From NCBI RefSeq assembly GCF_003049685.1, contig NZ_PYSY02000001.1:1054001-1118000 (forward strand): a DNA stretch of 64,000 bases. The letters run 5' to 3'. The number at the start of each line of letters is the position of its first letter. Position 1 is the first letter of the stretch. Both the position numbers and the translations under genes were made by a program. The stretch is from Brucella pituitosa. GTDB lineage: Bacteria; Pseudomonadota; Alphaproteobacteria; Rhizobiales; Rhizobiaceae. Positions 30,256 to 38,624 of the stretch are shown here, in pieces. The notes under the pieces were generated by a model. The model had not been told where the DNA came from, did no database searches, and saw nothing but the letters and a program-made list of their open reading frames with translations.

Positions 30256-30903
30256 TCAGGCAAGCTGCGGCATGAAAGCCTTCAACCCGTCACTCATCTC
30301 ATTCCATATGAGTTCGAACGCAGGGTCTTGCTTTGCTTTCACCGCATATGTGTCGAATTTTGGGTAAGCCGCCAGCAAATCATCTTTCCCCGAAAGCTTT
30401 TTGAGCGGCTCCATGAGAAAGCGTACAGGGACCAGCCATGCATCGGCAAGTGTTGGCGCGTCGTTGAGTGCAAAATCGTGATCGGTAAGGCGCGATTCAA
30501 CCACGCTAAGGCCTCTGTGAAGCTTGGTGAAAAGCCGCTCAATAGTGGCCTCATCCCTTTCAGGCTTGCTCTGAAGAATGAAGAGTTTCATCGCAGGGCC
30601 GAGAACTTCAAGTTCCGCTACACGCGCCAGAAGGCGGATCAACGCACGCTCGCGCGGGCTGCCGGGTAGAACGGGAGTGTCCGGGAAATGATCTTCCAGA
30701 TATTCCGCTATAACGGCTGCTTCAAATAATGTCTCGCCAGAGCCGGTTATCAGCACAGGGACACGCTTCAAAGGTGTCACATGAACGAAGTCTTCGGGAA
30801 ACGGATAGGGGAGACTAATTGGTTTGAACGGCAGTTCCTTGAGATAAAGAACACCGCGCACAAAAGCGGAATAGGGGGAGAGTGGGCGTGAATATAGCTG
30901 CAT
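30256..30903 (-). CDS. glutathione S-transferase family protein
   Basis: The 215-residue product starts MQLYSRPLSPYSAFVRGVLY with GGGGA before the ATG; the frame runs 16 codons further upstream. The N-terminal thioredoxin-like domain includes SPYSAFVR (the catalytic Ser/Tyr region), PLKRVPVLI (cis-Pro) and LFEAAVIAEYLED (Ser/Glu glutathione-binding region). The all-helical C-terminal domain follows. Substrate unknown. A detoxification role is usual. Confidence 0.9.
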   Translation of the reverse strand: MQLYSRPLSPYSAFVRGVLYLKELPFKPISLPYPFPEDFVHVTPLKRVPVLITGSGETLFEAAVIAEYLEDHFPDTPVLPGSPRERALIRLLARVAELEVLGPAMKLFILQSKPERDEATIERLFTKLHRGLSVVESRLTDHDFALNDAPTLADAWLVPVRFLMEPLKKLSGKDDLLAAYPKFDTYAVKAKQDPAFELIWNEMSDGLKAFMPQLA

Positions 30904-31037
30904 CGATATCGTTCCCCGATTCGGTTTATTCAGGAAGTATCTGACGATCAAGCTGCCACGATTTTGCGCAGGATGCTAGGCCTTGAGAAAGTGGTTCTCA
31001 TTTGCGGGCTCAATTGAAATGCTGAGTTTCAGGCAAC

Positions 31038-31072
31038 AAAAAATGGCCGCCGTTTTGCAACGAAGGCCATTT
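31038..31072 (-). terminator. purQ terminator
   Basis: AAATGGCC/GGCCATTT encloses a 16-base loop, followed by six T on the minus strand. It lies 25 bases beyond the purQ stop. Confidence 0.85.
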
Positions 31073-31097
31073 GATCTGTTTATCAGTGCTGTCTTGC

Positions 31098-31769
31098 TTA
31101 AGCTGCGATACCGAGTGCACCTGCAAAAAGTGCACGGCCATCATCGCCGCCATGTGCACCTTCAATCAGATTTTCAGGATGCGGCATCATGCCGAGAACG
31201 TTGCCGCGTGCATTGACGATACCAGCGATATCGTTGACGGAACCGTTCGGATTTGTGCCGTCTGCATAGCGGAACACAACCTGACCTTCACCTTCGACGC
31301 GCTTCAGTGTTTCTGCATCAGCAAAATAGTTGCCGTCGTGATGGGCAACCGGGCAACGGATGATCTGGCCTGGCTGATAACCGCGTGTGAACGAGGTATT
31401 CGCATTGCTGACTTCAAGCTTCACTTCGCGGCAGACGAACTTCAGCGACGTGTTGCGCATCAGCGCACCCGGCAGCATTCGTGCTTCGACGAGAATCTGG
31501 AAGCCGTTGCAGACGCCAATAACCATAACGCCCTTGTCGGCCTTCTCGCGAATGGCCTGCATTACCGGCATACGCGCTGCAATTGCACCGCAACGCAGGT
31601 AATCGCCATAAGAGAAACCGCCGGGAATCAGGATCAGATCAACATCATCGGGGATGCTCGTGTCTGTCTGCCATACGGTGATTGGTGCTTGACCGGAAAT
31701 CTTGGTGATGGCCGCAATCATGTCGCGGTCACGGTTGAGGCCCGGAAGAAGAACGACTGCTGCTTTCAT
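31098..31769 (-). CDS. purQ: phosphoribosylformylglycinamidine synthase subunit PurQ
   Basis: This is the glutaminase subunit supplying ammonia to PurL. The 223-residue class I amidotransferase has the catalytic Cys in [11 protein letters not shown] near residue 87 and the His/Glu pair in [11 protein letters not shown] near residue 197. Length normal. It follows purS by about 93 bases in the order purC-purS-purQ on the minus strand. Confidence 0.97.
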   Translation of the reverse strand: MKAAVVLLPGLNRDRDMIAAITKISGQAPITVWQTDTSIPDDVDLILIPGGFSYGDYLRCGAIAARMPVMQAIREKADKGVMVIGVCNGFQILVEARMLPGALMRNTSLKFVCREVKLEVSNANTSFTRGYQPGQIIRCPVAHHDGNYFADAETLKRVEGEGQVVFRYADGTNPNGSVNDIAGIVNARGNVLGMMPHPENLIEGAHGGDDGRALFAGALGIAA

Positions 31770-31862
31770 GGCGTTTTACGTCTCTTTGAATTTGAGTGCC
31801 CTTCAAATCCGCTGTGAAGCGGTGTGAAGGCGCGCAAAAAACTATATTTAAGCCGCAGCGCG

Positions 31863-32105
31863 TCAGGCGATGACGATTGCGTAATCTTCAATAACCGTGT
31901 TGGCGAGCAGCTTCTCGCACATGGTCTTGATTTCGGCTTCAGCTTTCGCCTTGTCCGAGCCTTCGAGTTCGAGATCGAAGACCTTGCCCTGACGGGCGGA
32001 ATTGATGCCTTCGAAGCCCAGGCTGCCGAGCGCGCCGACAATAGCTTTGCCCTGCGGGTCGAGAACGCCGTTCTTCAGTGTAACGGTGACGCGTGCCTTG
32101 ATCAC
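31863..32105 (-). CDS. purS: phosphoribosylformylglycinamidine synthase subunit PurS
   Basis: This small bridging subunit of FGAM synthase binds PurL and PurQ. The 80-residue product matches the family in size and in the pattern ITL/KNGVLDPQGKAIVGALGSLGFEG. The start codon is GTG, preceded by AGGA eight bases away. It sits between purC and purQ, as expected. Confidence 0.95.
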   Translation of the reverse strand: MIKARVTVTLKNGVLDPQGKAIVGALGSLGFEGINSARQGKVFDLELEGSDKAKAEAEIKTMCEKLLANTVIEDYAIVIA

Positions 32106-32140
32106 TCTGTAGTTCCTGCTGATTTAACTTAACAACAATG

Positions 32141-32172
32141 AAAACAGCCCGGAACGTGAGTTGCCGGGCTGT
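32141..32172 (-). terminator. hairpin between purC and purS
   Basis: ACAGCCCGG/CCGGGCTGT with an 11-base loop is followed on the minus strand by TTTTC. It lies just after purC, so it could reduce read-through into purS and purQ. Confidence 0.72.
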
Positions 32173-32180
32173 GCGGATTT

Positions 32181-32945
32181 TTACTTCACAAGCGTAGGGC
32201 CGGAAGGACGAGGCGTGTCGTTCTCGTTCATGATGCCGAGACGGCGTGCCACTTCCTGATAGGCCTCAACCAGTCCGCCCATATCGCGGCGGAAGCGGTC
32301 CTTATCGAGCTTGTCATTTGTGTTGACATCCCAAAGGCGAGCCGAGTCTGGTGAAATTTCGTCGGCAACAACGATACGCATCATGTCGCCTTCAAACAGA
32401 CGTCCGCATTCCATCTTGAAATCAACAAGCTGGATGCCGATGCCCAGGAACAGACCGGTGAGGAAGTCGTTGACGCGGATGGCGAGAGCCATGATGTCGT
32501 CGATTTCCTGCGGGCTGGCCCAGCCGAAAGCGGTGATGTGTTCTTCGGTGACCATTGGGTCATCAAGGGCGTCTGCCTTGTAATAGAACTCGATGATCGA
32601 GCGTGGCAGAACAGTGCCTTCTTCGAGGCCCAGACGCTTGGACATCGAGCCTGCGGCGACGTTGCGAACAACGACTTCAAGCGGGATGATCTCGACTTCC
32701 TTGATCAGCTGCTCACGCATGTTGAGGCGGCGGATAAAGTGGGTCGGAATGCCAATGCGGTTAAGCTGGGTGAAAATGTGCTCGGAGATGCGGTTATTCA
32801 ACACGCCTTTTCCGTCAACAACTTCATGCTTCTTCGCGTTGAACGCGGTTGCGTCATCTTTGAAGAACTGGACAAGAGTACCGGGTTCAGGGCCTTCATA
32901 AAGAATCTTGGCCTTGCCCTCGTAAATACGGCGGCGACGGTTCAT
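32181..32945 (-). CDS. purC: SAICAR synthase
   Basis: It converts CAIR and aspartate to SAICAR in purine synthesis. The 254-residue protein has the family motifs [11 protein letters not shown] (glycine-rich ATP loop), [21 protein letters not shown] and [10 protein letters not shown], plus [12 protein letters not shown]. It is the first gene of the purC-purS-purQ run, with a terminator-like hairpin after it and a repeat upstream. Confidence 0.97.
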   Translation of the reverse strand: MNRRRRIYEGKAKILYEGPEPGTLVQFFKDDATAFNAKKHEVVDGKGVLNNRISEHIFTQLNRIGIPTHFIRRLNMREQLIKEVEIIPLEVVVRNVAAGSMSKRLGLEEGTVLPRSIIEFYYKADALDDPMVTEEHITAFGWASPQEIDDIMALAIRVNDFLTGLFLGIGIQLVDFKMECGRLFEGDMMRIVVADEISPDSARLWDVNTNDKLDKDRFRRDMGGLVEAYQEVARRLGIMNENDTPRPSGPTLVK

Positions 32946-33289
32946 GGCTTTTCTCGGATTTCCAAAAATGTGATGATCGGCTTTTGCCGCTATTCTCGCG
33001 GGCTACGTATAGCAATTGTGGGCTTTTAACAATCCTGCTTTGTACCCGTTCCCCCGTTTTAAGCGTTTCAGAGCCAGATAAATCAATAAAGTGATTTTTG
33101 GCTCTTGTATAATCTTGCGCCCCTTGCCAGCTTTAGGCAAGAGAACGGATGACGATCTCACATAACTTAGAGCGCATCCCGAAAAGTGCGAAACGGTTTT
33201 CGGAAAAGATGCGCGTTAAAATAAACATTTAGAGCGCGATCTGATTTAATCAGATCGAAACGCGCTCTAAAGTCCTGGGAGTTGTATGA
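32946..33289. other. gap between purC and the ATPase zeta gene
   Basis: The divergent promoters of purC and the DUF1476 gene lie here. The right third is a complete two-module palindromic repeat (33168-33270). I see no gene in the rest. Confidence 0.6.
33168..33270. repeat. two-module palindromic repeat
   Basis: Module A, TAGAGCGCATCCCGAAAAG...TTTTCGGAAAAGATGCGCG, is followed after a short A/T spacer by module B (33229-33270). Module B is the palindrome TAGAGCGCGATCTGATT/AATCAGATCGAAACGCGCTCTA. It is nearly identical to the copy at 52900-53003. Confidence 0.88.
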
Positions 33290-33613
33290 ATGGCCACTGG
33301 CATGGATGATCGCCGCAACGCTTTCGAAAGCAAATTCGCACTCGATGCTGAATTGCGCTTCAAGGCGGAAGCTCGCCGCAACAAGATTCTTGGTCTTTGG
33401 GCCGCAGAACTTCTTGGCAAGCACGATGCAGACGCAGAAGCCTATGCTCGTGAAGTTGTTGCCGCTGATTTCGAAGAAGCAGGCGACGAGGACGTCTTCC
33501 GCAAGCTGCGTGCCGATTTTGATGCAGCTGACGTGAAGGTGACGGACGAAGCCATTCGCGAGAAGATGTTCGCTTTCCTTGAGGAAGCCGTCAAGCAGGT
33601 CCAAAAGGACTAA
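33290..33613 (+). CDS. F1-ATPase zeta subunit (DUF1476), ATP synthase inhibitor
   Basis: Alphaproteobacterial zeta subunits bind F1 and block ATP hydrolysis, as shown in Paracoccus. The 107-residue helical protein has the family core MDDRRNAFESKFALDAELRF and KAEARRNKILGLWAAELLG. The inhibitory N-terminus is short and charged. GGGAG precedes the ATG at 33290. An ATG at 33302 is possible. It lies away from the atp operon, as usual. Whether this copy is strongly inhibitory cannot be told; activity varies between species. Confidence 0.9.
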   Translation: MATGMDDRRNAFESKFALDAELRFKAEARRNKILGLWAAELLGKHDADAEAYAREVVAADFEEAGDEDVFRKLRADFDAADVKVTDEAIREKMFAFLEEAVKQVQKD

Positions 33614-33622
33614 ATGATGTTT

Positions 33623-33655
33623 AGGGGCGGAAATGCAAAACGCATTTCTGCCCTT
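33623..33655 (+). terminator. hairpin after zeta gene
   Basis: A 14-pair stem (33623-33636 with 33642-33655, three G-T pairs) follows the stop by ten bases. The T-run is weak (ATCATTT), so efficiency is uncertain. Confidence 0.55.
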
Positions 33656-33662
33656 ATCATTT

Positions 33663-33765
33663 GGAACGCATCCCGAAAAGTGGGAACCGGTTTTCGGAAC
33701 AAGATGCGCGTAAAAACAAATAGCTAGAGCATTTCCATTGATTCAATCTGAACGGGAAGTGCTCT
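33663..33765. repeat. two-module palindromic repeat
   Basis: GGAACGCATCCCGAAAAGTG...TTTTCGGAACAAGATGCGCG is module A. TAGAGCATTTCC...GGAAGTGCTCT (33725-33765) is a module B variant with a GATTCAATC centre. It fills the space between the zeta gene and the aldolase gene. Confidence 0.82.
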
Positions 33766-33782
33766 TGAGTAGGGGAATAAGC

Positions 33783-34544
33783 ATGTCTTTGTCTTCGCGT
33801 CTTCGTGCCGGAGAAACAGTTCTTTCTGCATGGTCGTCCTTGCCGGAAGTGCTGACAGTAGAGGTTTTGGCGCATAGTGCTCTTGAAGCTGTAACGCTCG
33901 ATATGCAGCACGGCGGCCATGATGAGCAAAGTGTGTTGCGCAGCCTTGGATTGATCCTGAACGCAGGAAAGCCACCGGTCGTTCGCATTCCTGTCGGACG
34001 CTTCGATATGGCAAGCCGTGCGCTCGATTTTGGCGCACAGGCTGTTATCGCACCGATGATCAACTCGGTTGAAGATGCGCGTAAATTTGCCGCTGCTATG
34101 AAATATCCGCCGATTGGCGAGCGTTCGTGGGGTGTGTTCCGCGCCAATGCCGATTACGGCGCGCCGGGTTCGAATGACTATCTCGTGACGGCGAACCAGG
34201 ACACACTGGCTTTCGCGATGATCGAAACACGCGACGCATACGATGCACTTGATGCGATTCTCGATGTACGTGGCATTGACGGTGTTTTCGTTGGCCCAGC
34301 CGACTTCTCGATTGCCTGGAGTAATGGTCGTGAGGCCAATCCGAATTCGGAAGCTATCATTGAGCCGATTAGCATAATTGCACGGAAGGCAGCTGCTGCA
34401 GGAAAGTTTGCAGGCATTTATTCGCCTTCTGCGGAGTTTGCGCGTCGCTATATTCCACTTGGTTTCCAGTTTTTGACCCTGGGAAATGACGGCGGCTATA
34501 TTCGCCTAGGTGCGAAAACGCTTGTGGATGCTGTTCGCGCATAA
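33783..34544 (+). CDS. HpcH/HpaI-family class II aldolase
   Basis: This metal-dependent aldolase family cleaves 4-hydroxy-2-oxo acids to pyruvate (or related keto acids) and an aldehyde. The ATG at 33783 (MSLSSRLRAGETVLSAWSSL) gives 253 residues; the frame runs upstream into the repeat. Signatures: LDMQHGGHDE (active-site His region), GAQAVIAPMINSVEDAR, AMIETRDA (metal Glu) and GVFVGPADFSIAW (metal Asp). Its substrate is not evident. It stands alone after a repeat element. Confidence 0.9.
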   Translation: MSLSSRLRAGETVLSAWSSLPEVLTVEVLAHSALEAVTLDMQHGGHDEQSVLRSLGLILNAGKPPVVRIPVGRFDMASRALDFGAQAVIAPMINSVEDARKFAAAMKYPPIGERSWGVFRANADYGAPGSNDYLVTANQDTLAFAMIETRDAYDALDAILDVRGIDGVFVGPADFSIAWSNGREANPNSEAIIEPISIIARKAAAAGKFAGIYSPSAEFARRYIPLGFQFLTLGNDGGYIRLGAKTLVDAVRA

Positions 34545-34545
34545 G

Positions 34546-34577
34546 AAAAAAGCGGCAGATGGTTTGTCATCTGCCGC
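34546..34577 (-). terminator. terminator of RBBP9-type hydrolase gene
   Basis: GCGGCAGATG/CATCTGCCGC is followed by six T on the minus strand (34546-34551). It may also help end the convergent aldolase transcript, though the plus-strand T-run is short. Confidence 0.82.
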
Positions 34578-34629
34578 CTTAAAACATGTTCTGAATCTAT
34601 TTGATCAGAAATATCTGTAATTCATTGAT

Positions 34630-35196
34630 TTAGTGATGTTTTATCGGCTGGAGCTGAGTCATGAACTCAGCAAAAACCATGGAGCCTTCCGGCCATGGAC
34701 CGTGGCCAGACTCCGAATTGATGTGCCCGGATTCACCGGCATCGATCAACATCGCACCCCAATCCTTCACGACCTCTTCTGCGGCCTCAAAGCTGGAAAA
34801 CGGATCGTTGCGGCTGACGACTGTGATCGTCGGAAAAGGCAGACGCTCACGTGGATAAGGACCAAACGTCATAAGATGCTTGGGCCGGATCTTTTCATTT
34901 GAAACGTCCGGCGGCGCCACGAAAAATGCGCCAGCAACCTTATGCTGTATATGCGGTATGGCGTGGAGCGCTGTTGCAACGCCAAGCGAATGCGCAACCA
35001 GAACGATAGGCTTTGTGGCCTCATTGGCGGCTTTAACAAGCTGCGCCACCCAATCGTCCTTTACAGGTTTCGACCATTCGGCCTGCTCGACACGTCGCGC
35101 CGTCGAGAGTTTGCTCTCCCAACGGGTCTGCCAATGATCGGGGCCGGAATTGGTGTAACCGGGGATTATGAGGATATCTGTGTCTTTGACTTTCAT
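34630..35196 (-). CDS. RBBP9/YdeN-family alpha/beta hydrolase
   Basis: The 188-residue serine hydrolase begins with ILIIPGYTNSGPDHWQTRWE, the typical N-terminus of the group. It has the nucleophile elbow VAHSLGVA (Ser ~74), the Asp in VVSRNDPF, and His in ESGHINSESGHGPWPEG near the end. These proteins are small cytoplasmic esterases or peptidases with poorly defined substrates. Monocistronic with its own terminator. Confidence 0.9.
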   Translation of the reverse strand: MKVKDTDILIIPGYTNSGPDHWQTRWESKLSTARRVEQAEWSKPVKDDWVAQLVKAANEATKPIVLVAHSLGVATALHAIPHIQHKVAGAFFVAPPDVSNEKIRPKHLMTFGPYPRERLPFPTITVVSRNDPFSSFEAAEEVVKDWGAMLIDAGESGHINSESGHGPWPEGSMVFAEFMTQLQPIKHH

Positions 35197-35400
35197 GCCC
35201 CCTATTTAGAGGCGATTTCGCAGGTCTTCAAGCTTGGTCGTTGCCAACCCAGAAAAGTATTAAACGGCTTGGGATAAGAAGGGCACTCAGAGACGGCTAA
35301 CGCAAATGATGAACAGCTTGTTCGCTGATCGCTATCTTGTGTAACGCTCTCCAAATTGTGATCTTTAGCGGGAAGATAACTACGGAGAGGATTAACGACT

Positions 35401-36372
35401 ATGGCCATCAGCAGAAGAACTGTGCTTGGTTCTGCAGGCGCCGCCGTTATGAGCAATATTCTTTCCGCGCGGGCAGAAATGCCATCGAAGGAGAATGAAA
35501 TGACTGAGACACTGAAGACGGTCGCTGCCGAAAAGGTCGCTTCCACCAACATTGCAAAAAACGCTCCTTTGCCTTTCGCAATGACGACACCAGTGCGTGT
35601 AGCGCGTGTAGGCCTTAAGGCGCGCGATGCTGAGGGACTTGCAGAATATTATCGCGATGTTGTGGGTTTGCGCGAGATGGCACGTCGCGGCGCTTCCATT
35701 GTTCTGGGCGCAGGTGATCGCGAGTTGATGGAAATCGAACAGTTTTCCGCAGCTAAAGCCGACGATCCACGCAGCGCTGGCCTCTACCATACGGCATTTC
35801 TGTTGCCGACCCGTGGCGATCTGGCTCGCTGGTCGCGCCGCGCCATCGACAAGCAGCTACCTGTTGCCGGGGCGTCGGATCACAATGTCAGTGAAGCTAT
35901 TTATCTGACTGACCCGGAAGGCAATGGCATTGAGATCTATTCCGACCGCCCGCATAACACGTGGGAGTGGAATGGCGATCGTGTAAAGATGGGTACCGAA
36001 GCGCTCGACGTTAAAAACCTTCTCGACGTTATTGACTGTGAAGGTGGCGAATGGAACGGTGCACCGCAGAATACTGTCATCGGTCACGTTCACCTGCGCG
36101 TGGGCAATGCGAAGGATGCTGAAGCCTTCTGGCATCAGCAGTTGGGCTTTGACACCGTGCAGACCTATGGCGACAAGGCGGTTTTCCTGTCCACTGGTGG
36201 CTACCATCACCACATCGGCGCGAATGCCTGGCAGAGTTCAGGTGCTGGCAAACGCGATCAGGACCGCACTGGACTTGGATGGGTGGAGATGGAAGATACG
36301 CGTGGCGGTAATAACCACGTCTTCGAAGACCCATGGGGCAATGTGATCAATACGATCAAAACAAATGCCTAA
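35401..36372 (+). CDS. VOC-family dioxygenase-like protein with Tat-type N-terminus
   Basis: The 323-residue frame opens with MAISRRTVLGSAGAAVMSNI, which looks like a twin-arginine signal (SRRTVLG). Two glyoxalase/extradiol dioxygenase (VOC) modules follow, VRVARVGLKARDAEGLAEYY (~residue 65) and VIGHVHLRVGNAKDAEAFW (~residue 225). The HHHIGANAW segment resembles the CatE/YfiE group. A second ATG at 35500 has AAGGAG six bases before it and would give a 290-residue cytosolic protein. The ATG at 35401 has a weaker, more distant GGAGAGG. Which start is used decides the location. Confidence 0.85.
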   Translation: MAISRRTVLGSAGAAVMSNILSARAEMPSKENEMTETLKTVAAEKVASTNIAKNAPLPFAMTTPVRVARVGLKARDAEGLAEYYRDVVGLREMARRGASIVLGAGDRELMEIEQFSAAKADDPRSAGLYHTAFLLPTRGDLARWSRRAIDKQLPVAGASDHNVSEAIYLTDPEGNGIEIYSDRPHNTWEWNGDRVKMGTEALDVKNLLDVIDCEGGEWNGAPQNTVIGHVHLRVGNAKDAEAFWHQQLGFDTVQTYGDKAVFLSTGGYHHHIGANAWQSSGAGKRDQDRTGLGWVEMEDTRGGNNHVFEDPWGNVINTIKTNA

Positions 36373-36383
36373 TCTGGAATAAT

Positions 36384-36417
36384 AAAAGCCCCATGTTTTC
36401 AGAAACATGGGGCTTTT
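36384..36417. terminator. bidirectional terminator
   Basis: AAAAGCCCCATGTTT-TCAG-AAACATGGGGCTTTT is a perfect 15-pair stem between the convergent VOC and purB genes. Confidence 0.93.
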
Positions 36418-36439
36418 TTCGGACTCAATTTATGAAGCT

Positions 36440-37747
36440 TTATGCTTCACCAAATACCCGCTTGAAAATGGTATCCACGTGCTTGGTGTGATAGCCAAGA
36501 TCAAACTTTTCGCGGATCTGCTCTTCGGAAAGCGCTGCGCGCACTTCCTGATCAGCCAGCAACTCCTCGAGGAAGTCTGCACCCTGTTCCCAGACCTTCA
36601 TGGCATTGCGCTGCACGAGACGGTAGGAATCTTCACGCGAAACGCCAGCTTGTGTGAGTGCGAGCAGAACGCGCTGCGAATGCACGAGACCACGGAACTT
36701 GTTCATGTTTTTCAGCATGTTTTCCGGGTAGATCACCAGCTTTTCGACGACGCCAGCCAGACGGTTGAGCGCAAAGTCAAGTGTGATGGTGGTGTCCGGG
36801 CCAATTGCGCGTTCAACGCTCGAATGCGAAATATCACGTTCATGCCAGAGAGCGACATTTTCCATTGCAGGCACAACCGACATGCGAACCAGACGGGCGA
36901 GGCCGGTCAGGTTTTCGGTCAGAACCGGATTGCGCTTGTGTGGCATTGCCGACGAGCCTTTCTGGCCGGGCGAGAAGAATTCTTCTGCTTCCAGAACTTC
37001 CGTGCGCTGCATGTGGCGGATTTCGATTGCAACATTTTCAATTGACGAAGCGATAACACCGAGTGTTGCAAAGAACATAGCGTGACGGTCGCGCGGGATA
37101 ACCTGCGTTGAAACCGGCTCTGCTTCGAGACCGAGCTTTTCGCAGACATATTCTTCAACGCGTGGGTCGATATTGGCGAAAGTGCCAACAGCGCCCGATA
37201 CGGCACCGGTCGCAATTTCTGCTCGTGCAGCAACGAGACGTGCGCGGTTGCGTACCATTTCGGCGTAGAAACGGGCGAAAGTCAGACCCATCGTGGTCGG
37301 CTCGGCATGGATGCCGTGGCTGCGTCCGATACGAACACTGTCCTTATGCTCGAATGCACGCTTCTTGAGCGCTGCAAGCACGCGGTCCATGTCTGCCAGA
37401 AGCAGATCAGCTGCGCGAACGAGCTGCACATTGAGCGTGGTGTCGAGTACGTCTGACGAGGTCATGCCCTGATGCACAAAACGGCTGTCCGGGCCGATGA
37501 ATTCAGCCAGATGCGTCAGGAACGCGATGACGTCATGCTTGGTGACGGCTTCGATTTCGTCGATGCGCGCAACGTCGAACTTGGCGGCATCACCCTTTTC
37601 CCAGATGGTCTTTGCGGCTTCCTTCGGGATTACGCCGAGTTCGGCAAGCGCCTCACATGCATAGGCCTCAATTTCGAACCAGATGCGGAATTTGGTTTCG
37701 GGAGACCAGATGGCGACCATTTCTGGTCGGGAATAGCGCGGGATCAT
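36440..37747 (-). CDS. purB: adenylosuccinate lyase
   Basis: It cleaves SAICAR to AICAR and adenylosuccinate to AMP, both releasing fumarate. I start at 37747 (MIPRYSRPEMVAIWSPETKF) because AGGA lies seven bases before it; the ATG two codons upstream is too close. The 435 residues carry HQGMTSSDVLDTTLN (near 90), the SRHG-like RIGRSHGIHAEPT, and the signature GSSAMPHKRNP near residue 265. rpe lies upstream on the same strand. Confidence 0.98.
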   Translation of the reverse strand: MIPRYSRPEMVAIWSPETKFRIWFEIEAYACEALAELGVIPKEAAKTIWEKGDAAKFDVARIDEIEAVTKHDVIAFLTHLAEFIGPDSRFVHQGMTSSDVLDTTLNVQLVRAADLLLADMDRVLAALKKRAFEHKDSVRIGRSHGIHAEPTTMGLTFARFYAEMVRNRARLVAARAEIATGAVSGAVGTFANIDPRVEEYVCEKLGLEAEPVSTQVIPRDRHAMFFATLGVIASSIENVAIEIRHMQRTEVLEAEEFFSPGQKGSSAMPHKRNPVLTENLTGLARLVRMSVVPAMENVALWHERDISHSSVERAIGPDTTITLDFALNRLAGVVEKLVIYPENMLKNMNKFRGLVHSQRVLLALTQAGVSREDSYRLVQRNAMKVWEQGADFLEELLADQEVRAALSEEQIREKFDLGYHTKHVDTIFKRVFGEA

Positions 37748-37868
37748 GGGCATATCCTGTTTTGGCGGCCCGTCTGCCGGGCTGCAGGTCTTGGGTAAAG
37801 GGAATGCGCGGTGTTTAGCAGAGCCTGATGCTCAGCTCAACGCAATCCCCCGGAAAAGTGGCTTTAGA

Positions 37869-38540
37869 TTATCGTGCCGCTTCTGCGGCTTCACGAATGG
37901 CTTTGATATTGGCGCTGTAGCTCTCGACCGAGTTGCCTTTGTAAACGGCGGAACCGGCGACGAGAATATTTGCACCGGCTGCAACAACCGATCCGGCAGT
38001 CTCAGGCGTGATGCCACCATCCACTTCGATATCGATCGGGCGGTCGCCAATCATCTCACGCACGCGCTTAATCTTATCAAGCATCGGGGCGATGAACTTC
38101 TGGCCACCAAAGCCCGGATTGACCGTCATGACGAGCACGAGATCAACGTCATCAATGACGTTGGTCAATGCTTCGACAGGGGTTGCCGGGTTGAGCGCCA
38201 GACCAGACTTCTTGCCCAAAGCGCGAATGCTCTGGAGCGAGCGGTGTGTGTGCGCGCCTGCTTCGGCATGGATTGTGATCAGATCGCAGCCTGCATCTGC
38301 AAATGGCTCAAGATATGGATCGCAAGGCGCAATCATCAGATGCGTATCGAAGAAAGCCTTGGTGCGCGGACGAATTGCTTTCACCACCTGAGGACCAAAT
38401 GTAATGTTCGGAACGAAATGGCCGTCCATAACATCGATATGAATCCAGTCGGCACCGGCTTCAAGCACGGCATCGACTTCTTCGCCCAAGCGCGCAAAGT
38501 CTGCGGAAAGGATGGATGGGGCGATTGCGATAGGACGCAT
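37869..38540 (-). CDS. rpe: ribulose-phosphate 3-epimerase
   Basis: It interconverts ribulose 5-phosphate and xylulose 5-phosphate (pentose phosphate and formaldehyde routes). The 223-residue TIM barrel has [33 protein letters not shown] (metal His/Asp), [16 protein letters not shown] and [12 protein letters not shown]. Length normal. It lies between lpxXL and purB with its own spacing of about 85 and 120 bases. Confidence 0.97.
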   Translation of the reverse strand: MRPIAIAPSILSADFARLGEEVDAVLEAGADWIHIDVMDGHFVPNITFGPQVVKAIRPRTKAFFDTHLMIAPCDPYLEPFADAGCDLITIHAEAGAHTHRSLQSIRALGKKSGLALNPATPVEALTNVIDDVDLVLVMTVNPGFGGQKFIAPMLDKIKRVREMIGDRPIDIEVDGGITPETAGSVVAAGANILVAGSAVYKGNSVESYSANIKAIREAAEAAR

Positions 38541-38579
38541 AGTTGTCTCCCTGGCAGGATGTTTGTCACATCATAAAAT

Positions 38580-38612
38580 AAAAAAAGCGCCCGGCCATTT
38601 TTGACCGAACGC
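38580..38612 (-). terminator. terminator of the acpXL-lpxXL operon
   Basis: On the minus strand a ten-pair GC-rich stem (with several G-T pairs, loop AAAAAT) is followed by seven T residues, just beyond lpxXL. It separates the lipid A cluster from rpe. Confidence 0.8.
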
Positions 38613-38624
38613 AGATATTGAGTT

